Assembly (NCBI GenBank): GCA_938017505.1
Contig: CALIKV010000012.1
Coordinates: 1 to 45,358, forward strand
Length of the DNA stretch: 45,358 bases
Direction: 5' to 3'
Source of the DNA: an uncultured Sulfolobales archaeon
Lineage (GTDB): Archaea > Thermoproteota > Thermoprotei_A > Sulfolobales > NBVN01
The position numbers were made by a program, and so were the translations under genes. Positions within the stretch are counted from its first letter, which is position 1. Every line of letters begins with the position of its first letter. The notes under the pieces are model-generated. The model made no database searches. It was given only the letters and a program-made list of their open reading frames with translations, and was not told the origin of the DNA. Positions 40,851 through 45,358 of this stretch are shown here, one piece after another.

Positions 40851-41900
40851 TTGCTGGTTGTCTACGATTCGAGACACAGACTACATTCAGACCCCCGTGG
40901 GAGGCATCCCGAGAGTCCGTCTAGGGCTGTTAAGGTCCTCGAGTCGCTGACGAAGTCGGAGTTCTCTAATCAACTGAGCTTCACAGGTACGCGTGACCCT
41001 GAGTTAGACGTCCTTCTGTTAATCCACGACGCAGAGTATGTAGAGTTCATACGTAGGGAGTCTTCCAAGGGGTTTCACTACCTGGATCCAGACACGTACG
41101 TTACTGAGTACACGTACACGCTGTCCGCGTCGTACGTGACCACGACGTACTACGAAGCGCTGAAATCCCTTGAGGACAGGGAGCCGGTGTTGATAATTCC
41201 TAGGCCCGGTGGTCATCACGCCGGCAGGTCTGGAAGGGCCTTAGGAGCACCGACTCTCGGGTTCTGCGTATTCAACTACGCGGCTATTGCAGCCGTAGCG
41301 TATTTAAAACGCGTTAAGAGCGTCTTGATAATCGACTTCGACGCCCATCACGGCAACGGCACTCAGGAGATATTCTGGGATGACGGGAGGGTTGTACATG
41401 TTGACATCCATCAGGAGGGGATATATCCAGGGACCGGGGATGTCGTCGACGTCGGTTCCGGGGCTGGTGTAGGGAAGATGATTAACATCCCCCTCCTGGC
41501 AGGAGCTGGTGATGAGACATACATGTGGGTTCTCGACGAGATAGTGTCAAGGTTGGTGGAAGTGTTTAAGCCAGACGCCGTGGTGGTCTCGGCGGGGTTC
41601 GACGCGCATGTCGGTGACCCACTGACTTCGCTGGCAGCCACGAAAATTACGTACAGGAGTATCGGCGCTTATTTAGGGGGACTCTTGGAGAGAGGAAGTG
41701 TAGGCAGTGTGTCAACGATTGTTGAGGGGGGTTATGGCGATGGACTGGTGGCGGGTCTGATAAACTACGTTGGCGGTTTACTAACGCGTTGCAGCCATCC
41801 TGATAACGTGAAGGCCGCCCCAGCGGGCTTGAGTAAGAGGGTCAGGGAAGCCCTGAAGTCCCGCCTAAGTAAGTATTGGGGGATTGAGATCAAGGTATGA
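40851..41900 (+). CDS. Histone deacetylase / AcuC-family Zn deacetylase
   Basis: Zinc-dependent deacetylase of the arginase-fold HDAC superfamily, 349 residues. Catalytic features are RPGGHHAGRSG with the HH pair, IDFDAHHGNGTQEIFWDD with zinc ligands D164 and H166, and VVVSAGFDAHVGDPL, whose D is the third ligand. The family includes acetoin-utilisation, polyamine and protein-lysine deacetylases; in Thermoproteota, Alba and other chromatin proteins are possible substrates but none is shown. TTG 40851 follows AGGTG with seven bases of spacing. Confidence 0.88.
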   Translation: MLVVYDSRHRLHSDPRGRHPESPSRAVKVLESLTKSEFSNQLSFTGTRDPELDVLLLIHDAEYVEFIRRESSKGFHYLDPDTYVTEYTYTLSASYVTTTYYEALKSLEDREPVLIIPRPGGHHAGRSGRALGAPTLGFCVFNYAAIAAVAYLKRVKSVLIIDFDAHHGNGTQEIFWDDGRVVHVDIHQEGIYPGTGDVVDVGSGAGVGKMINIPLLAGAGDETYMWVLDEIVSRLVEVFKPDAVVVSAGFDAHVGDPLTSLAATKITYRSIGAYLGGLLERGSVGSVSTIVEGGYGDGLVAGLINYVGGLLTRCSHPDNVKAAPAGLSKRVREALKSRLSKYWGIEIKV

Positions 41901-41949
41901 AGCGCTGGGGGATGTTTGTCTTAGCTTGTTGTTTCAGGTTTCATGAACG

Positions 41950-42115
41950 CTTAAGGAGGAGCCTCTCGGCAGGCTTTCCGACTCCAAAACATATACGGGT
42001 ATCGAATGCTTAGAGGGTGCCCAGAATCACCCTGAACACCTCTAAGCCCTGATGAAAGCCCGAGCGGGCTGAACCCATTAGACACAGACCTTCCAAGGTT
42101 GGCCTAAGTGTCAAG
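41950..42115. ncRNA. Multi-hairpin intergenic element, possible non-coding RNA (C)
   Basis: Four stems in 160 bases. AGCCT/AGGCT (41960-41964 with 41971-41975, enclosed by GGAG/CTCC), GCTTAGAGG/CCTCTAAGC (42008-42016 with 42039-42047), AGCCC/GGGCT around GAGC (42057-42070), and GACAC/GTGTC (42081-42085 with 42108-42112) around ACCTT/AAGGT. No coding frame crosses it. The chain of perfect stems points to a folded RNA, or to the remains of a mobile-element end. Strand unknown. Confidence 0.42.
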
Positions 42116-42119
42116 CGTT

Positions 42120-42600
42120 TTCGTAAGCACTAGCGGGTGGTTTTATAACTGGTAATGTAGGCGGGTCTCTAGAGTGGTACGTCAGGAAGTCAGGCCTCAA
42201 CGCTGTGGAGCTTAACGTCAGCTTTTACAGGCCCCCCTTTGAACCCAAATCATGGGTTAGTGCAGGAGAGGGAGGGACCTTAGATGCGTAAGCTTAGTGA
42301 GGAAGCCCCCAGCACGTGGCTTGAGTTCAGCAAGCTCTTCGAGCCTTTAGATGAGAGCGTCGATTTCTACCTCTTCCAGCTCCCGCCTAACTTAACGTGT
42401 CATGAGAGACAGACACCCACTGCTTCACAGACGAAGCAATTAAGTGGGGTAGTAGGCTAGGGTTGACTCTGATCTTCACAGACTCCCCGACGATATCCTG
42501 GATTGTTAAGTCACACAGGAATATCTGCCTAAGACTACACGGCCGTGAAGGGCGGTACAGCTATGAGTATAACGTAAGCGAGTTCGAGAAGCTGGCCTAG
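42120..42600 (+). pseudogene. Broken DUF72 gene
   Basis: Three frames each carry consecutive parts of one DUF72 (TIM-barrel) protein: TSGWFYNW then a stop; a shifted frame with GSLEWYVRKSGLNAVELNVS and FYRPPFEPKSW; another with STWLEFSKLFEPLDESVDFY and LFQLPPNL; finally FTDEAIKWGSRLGL, ICLRLHGREGRYSYEYNVSE and EFEKLA before TAG at 42598. The order is that of the family, but frameshifts and a deletion (the middle part of the protein is missing between about 42230 and 42290) destroy the gene. It is about 160 codons long against the usual 240-260, so it is inactive. Confidence 0.85.
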
Positions 42601-42656
42601 AGTGATGCTGAGTATCTTGACATCGTGGGGGCTTGACACAGCCCTTAACGCGCCCA

Positions 42657-42670
42657 AGAGATTATATTGG
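42657..42670 (+). promoter_or_regulatory. TATA box of YdjM-like gene
   Basis: GAGATTATATTGG is centred about 37 bases before the ATG at 42701. It lies inside the longer frame that would start at 42602, which supports the later start. Confidence 0.5.
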
Positions 42671-42700
42671 TTTGATTTTTATGATTCAAACCGCACATTA

Positions 42701-43222
42701 ATGAGGAAGGCCGGGTTGCCATTCACTCCCATACATCTAGGAGTTGCTCTAGGGATTGGACTGCCGTTCAGAAGGTCTATCCACCTACCTACGTTCATCT
42801 TAACAAGCGTGCTCTTAGATCTTGAGCCGCTGGTAGTCTTAGTGTTGGATCTCGAGTACCCTCACCACGGATATCTCCACACGTTCATGGCGGCATTACT
42901 ACTAGGGACTGGGACAGGTTACGTGCTATACAACATGAGAGGGTTCCTAAAGAGTTCCTGGAGAACTCTACTCCTAGAGGTTGAGGGGGATGTTGGAATG
43001 GGTTCATATATGGTCTCCGGGTTCTCGGGGTACGCACTGCACGTCATGCTTGACTCCCCACTGTACACGGACATAAAGCCCTTTTATCCGCTGGCTGTGA
43101 ACCCGCTCCTTGAACCGGATATCGCAATACCTATATACGCGATAAGCTCCTTCATAGGGGTCTACGGCGTAACCTACTATATCTACCTACTCGTACGCAA
43201 TACTACAAAGACCTGGCATTAA
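42701..43222 (+). CDS. YdjM/DUF457-like membrane protein
   Basis: A 173-residue membrane protein. It opens with LPFTPIHLGVALGIGLPF and continues with TSVLLDLEPLVVLVLDLEY and PHHGYLHTFMAALLLG, the His/Asp-rich membrane motifs of the YdjM/DUF457 family (membrane-bound metal-dependent hydrolases). GYALHVMLDSPLYTDIKPFY is the C-terminal conserved region. The longest frame starts 99 bases earlier but would overlap the TATA box, and homologues begin at about FTPxH, so ATG 42701 was chosen. Substrate unknown. Confidence 0.68.
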   Translation: MRKAGLPFTPIHLGVALGIGLPFRRSIHLPTFILTSVLLDLEPLVVLVLDLEYPHHGYLHTFMAALLLGTGTGYVLYNMRGFLKSSWRTLLLEVEGDVGMGSYMVSGFSGYALHVMLDSPLYTDIKPFYPLAVNPLLEPDIAIPIYAISSFIGVYGVTYYIYLLVRNTTKTWH

Positions 43223-43624
43223 TTAAGTCGGGGCGTCCGTGAACGTGACGGACTTTATAGCGACTCCTAAAACAGCCACCACCTAATCATACTAAGGTCC
43301 CGATGCGAGGAGAGTCTTTTATCACCTATAAGATGTTCGTGGACTTGTCGAACGTTGCTAGGGAGGTAGCTCGTCAAGCACTCAAACTATCATGCCTCTA
43401 AACGCATCGACGGTACTTACCTAATAACCTAGTTTAAGCGTTCAATACTTCCAGGTAAAACTCAGATGTCTTGACCCCCTCTTCAGAAAGCAGAGATTCT
43501 TTGCATGGATTAAAACACTTTCAATTAAGAACATGTTCAAATCTGAAGACTCACATGACAACTTTTATTTGCTCTGTTACGAACATTTATTTGCTCTGTT
43601 ACGAACATCTTGTGGAGTTTGGTG
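43223..43624. other. Intergenic region with terminator hairpin and promoter repeat
   Basis: About 400 bases with no convincing gene. GTCCGT (43235-43240) and ACGGAC (43248-43253) form a hairpin directly after the YdjM-like gene, followed by TTTATAG, and may terminate it. A 32-residue ATG frame at 43303-43401 has no ribosome-binding site and is not called. The right end holds the 22-base tandem repeat described separately. Confidence 0.45.
43564..43607 (+). repeat. Two tandem copies of a 22-base TATA-containing unit
   Basis: TTTATTTGCTCTGTTACGAACA at 43564-43585 (split as TTTATTTGCTC and TGTTACGAACA) is repeated exactly at 43586-43607, ending 17 bases before the regulator start codon. Each unit holds a TATA-like TTTATTT. 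The copies duplicate the promoter or an operator site of the HTH gene. Identity of all 22 bases suggests a recent duplication. Confidence 0.8.
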
Positions 43625-44344
43625 ATGGCCAGACACCCTCTATTACCAGGCGATACTGATGTTACGTATGTTGAGATTAGGAGGTCTAGTAGGAGTTTCT
43701 TCGGTAAATTAAGTGAGTATAGGAAGACTAGGATAAATCTTGAGGTTATTAAGGTGAGTGATTCACCTATCTACTTAGTTTTCGGTTACTTATCTAGCAG
43801 TGATTTAAGTGGTAAGAACCTTAGGAAATACCGTTATTTACTTAGGAAATCGGCTAATCATATTAAGAAACTTAGATGGTGGAATGATGGCGGAATGACT
43901 TATATATTAGCATACAAGAATAAATGTGATTTCATAAGTATAGCGGAGGAAAGTAAGGTTAGTGTGCTTTCCCCATACATTTTCGATAAAGGTATCAGGA
44001 AGTACGTAGTGGTTGGTAGGAGGGAGAACCTCAGCAAGTACATCAAGTATTTAATGAAGCTGTATGGTTCTGAGCATATCTACTATAAGTCTATTAATAG
44101 TCTAGAACATTTGTGTTCGGTGTTGGTAGGTAGAGCAGTGCCGTCCATCATAACAGATAAGCTGACTGTGAGCGAGTTAAGCGTGTTGAGGAGTGCATAC
44201 GACGCAGGATTCTTCGAATGTCCTAGAAAAACTAATCTCAACGACCTAAGTGAGTTGCTAGGACTCTCAAAGGTCACTGTAGACATACACATAAGGAAGG
44301 CTGTGAAGAAGATAATTGATGATGTGTTTAAATTTCTACCTTAA
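43625..44344 (+). CDS. Bat-type HTH_10 transcription regulator
   Basis: A 239-residue regulator. The C-terminal HTH_10 (bacterioopsin-activator) domain is clear: LTVSELSVLRSAYDAGFFEC, then PRKTNLNDLSELLGLSKVTV with the recognition helix, and IHIRKAVKKI. The N-terminal 170 residues have no recognised sensor domain. ATG 43625 has GGAG seven bases upstream; TTG 43610 begins the longest frame but falls within the duplicated promoter repeat end. Codon use is richer in A and T than in the hydrogenase block. It may control the adjacent aldolase gene. Confidence 0.8.
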   Translation: MARHPLLPGDTDVTYVEIRRSSRSFFGKLSEYRKTRINLEVIKVSDSPIYLVFGYLSSSDLSGKNLRKYRYLLRKSANHIKKLRWWNDGGMTYILAYKNKCDFISIAEESKVSVLSPYIFDKGIRKYVVVGRRENLSKYIKYLMKLYGSEHIYYKSINSLEHLCSVLVGRAVPSIITDKLTVSELSVLRSAYDAGFFECPRKTNLNDLSELLGLSKVTVDIHIRKAVKKIIDDVFKFLP

Positions 44345-44366
44345 TAAGTTTTTTAATAAAACATTT
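44340..44366 (+). terminator. T-rich stretch after HTH regulator
   Basis: AGTTTTTTAATAAAACATTTTC follows the regulator stop; the T6 run at 44347-44352 is of the kind that ends archaeal transcripts. The sequence is split here as AGTTTTTTAATAA and AACATTTTC. Confidence 0.4.
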
Positions 44367-44415
44367 TCTATTTAACATTAATAAGAGACTCGTCACCCTC
44401 TTACTAGGGGTCTCA

Positions 44416-45358
44416 ATGGATAGCCTACAGAACTTTGAAGGAGGGATAATAACAGCGGCTCTCACCCCATTAACTCCAAGCGGTGATATTAAGGAGGATT
44501 CCCTAGCCGACTTCATAGACTTTCAAATTAAGAACGGTGTTAAGGGTTTCTTTCTTCTTGGTACATACGGTGAGGGCTTAGCAATACACCCAAGAAAACG
44601 CATGTACTTCCTGGAGAAGTTCCTGAACCAAGTACGTAGTAAAACCTTGATTATAGTTAACGTATCGAGTACAGCTCCCGAGCTCTCGCTGGAGCTAGCT
44701 AAGCACGCTGCTAGTCTCGGGGTGAGCGCTATCTCTTCACTTCCACCTATATACTACGCTCAAGATTTAGGAGGCTTAGTAAAGTATTTCTCCTTATTCT
44801 CTAAGATTGACTTGCCAGTACTCATATACAACAACCCTCAAAGACAAAACTACGATATAACTCCGTCAATCTTCGAACATATAATTCGTGAAGTACCTAA
44901 CTTAAAAGGAATGAAAGACTCTAGCGGATCTATTGAGAGGGTACATAAACTGCTAAGTATTAACCGAAACAAGAATTACTTCGTTGCTATAGCTAACGAT
45001 GTCATGATCCTGCACACCTTTTTGCTGGAAGGTAGTGCGCATATCTGTGGCTTATCTAATCTATTCCCTGAAATAGCCCACAAGATATACACCTCTGTAT
45101 TAAGTAATGACTTGAAACCGGCCATAGAACTACAAAACATAGTTAACAACGTTCGAGAAGCTGTGAAGGAAATACCCGTGGACAGCTCAGTAGTCGTGAA
45201 GGAATTAATAAAGCTACGTGGTATTGACTTAGGTTATCCATCACTAATAAACCGTGAACTAACACAGAGTGAGAAGACTAAGGTATCAAATAAGGTCAAG
45301 TCTATAATACGTAAGTCTCTCACCATACTTGAGAAAGCAGGTATTAATATAGATTTGA
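44416..45358 (+). CDS. Dihydrodipicolinate synthase / N-acetylneuraminate lyase family aldolase (3' end outside window)
   Basis: Schiff-base aldolase with a TIM barrel. The frame is open from ATG 44416 to the last base, so the C-terminus is just beyond the window (314 complete codons here, against 290-310 typical, so it is nearly complete). Key residues are Y138 in VLIYNNP and the Schiff-base Lys K167 in LKGMKDSSG; FFLLGTYGEGLAI is the GTTGE-type loop. The GTYGE form and SLPPIYYAQD differ from true DapA, so substrates could be 2-keto-3-deoxygluconate or another 2-keto acid. TATA-like CTATTTAACA lies about 45 bases upstream. Confidence 0.82.
   Translation, partial: MDSLQNFEGGIITAALTPLTPSGDIKEDSLADFIDFQIKNGVKGFFLLGTYGEGLAIHPRKRMYFLEKFLNQVRSKTLIIVNVSSTAPELSLELAKHAASLGVSAISSLPPIYYAQDLGGLVKYFSLFSKIDLPVLIYNNPQRQNYDITPSIFEHIIREVPNLKGMKDSSGSIERVHKLLSINRNKNYFVAIANDVMILHTFLLEGSAHICGLSNLFPEIAHKIYTSVLSNDLKPAIELQNIVNNVREAVKEIPVDSSVVVKELIKLRGIDLGYPSLINRELTQSEKTKVSNKVKSIIRKSLTILEKAGINIDL

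Noticed and set aside
40672-40950. Forward 92-codon frame before and into the deacetylase gene
   Set aside because: No ribosome-binding site or family match, and it runs 100 bases into a well-supported gene in another frame.
42049-42072. TGATGA and CTGA near 42050-42072 as a box C/D RNA
   Set aside because: The boxes are only 14 bases apart and the intervening bases form a perfect hairpin, so the guide layout does not fit.
43564-43607. Tandem repeat as the start of a CRISPR array
   Set aside because: Only two copies with no spacer between them.

Overview
The window is from a thermophilic archaeon, most likely a member of the Thermoproteota (Crenarchaeota) in the broad Desulfurococcales/Acidilobales/Fervidicoccales area. 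The evidence is a thermosome, archaeal RNA polymerase subunit Rpo6, an archaeal type IA topoisomerase, TBP-type TATA boxes often 20-30 bases before the start codon (leaderless or very short leaders), GGTGA/GGAGG Shine-Dalgarno sites inside operons, AGG-rich arginine codons and an archaeal thiamine pathway (ThiD-ThiN, Thi4, TenA). Placement below phylum is inference. No rRNA, tRNA, complete insertion sequence or CRISPR array was found.

Layout. 1-5.3 kb: housekeeping genes (thermosome C-terminus, rpo6, a site-2-type protease, a possible 45-residue zinc-knuckle protein, topoisomerase I, a stand-alone Cas4-like nuclease). 5.3-6.5 kb: an MFS transporter. 6.5-18.4 kb: the centrepiece, one co-directional block encoding an Mrp-type cation antiporter module (MrpF, MrpG, MbhD-like, MbhE/MrpB fusion, MrpC, MrpE, MrpD) followed by a group 4 [NiFe] hydrogenase of formate-hydrogenlyase type (HycC/HyfB-like, an orphan one-helix protein, HycD-like, HycE-like, HycF-like, HycG-like), an 89-residue Cys/His orphan, a GltD-like FAD/NAD(P) oxidoreductase and a four-cluster HycB/CooF-like ferredoxin. 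No formate dehydrogenase or CO dehydrogenase is in the block, so the electron donor is open; the flavoprotein suggests NAD(P)H or an exchange between NAD(P)H and ferredoxin.

18.4-24.4 kb: an inositol-monophosphatase-family enzyme, a decayed membrane-protein region, three small membrane proteins, a SERCA/SPCA-like P-type ATPase and a lone OadG-like protein. 24.4-27.3 kb: thiamine genes, thiDN divergent from thi4-tenA across one AT-rich promoter. 27.3-31.6 kb: membrane proteins, including a DUF3311-SSS symporter pair and a divergent extracytoplasmic thioredoxin / CcdA-like pair. 31.6-34.5 kb: a glycogen-synthase and sugar-nucleotidyltransferase pair. 34.7-38.1 kb: an AAA ATPase, DUF429, PadR and DHH genes. 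38.6-40.6 kb: sufC-sufB, the minimal Fe-S assembly pair. 40.9-41.9 kb: a histone-deacetylase-family enzyme. 42.1-42.6 kb: a clearly broken DUF72 gene. 42.7-45.4 kb: a YdjM-like membrane protein, a Bat-type HTH regulator preceded by a tandemly duplicated TATA-like segment, and a dihydrodipicolinate-synthase-family aldolase cut by the window end.

Several intergenic regions (31.0-31.15, 34.5-34.65, 40.69-40.76 and 41.95-42.11 kb) hold perfect hairpins or box motifs and are the best candidates for undescribed non-coding RNAs.
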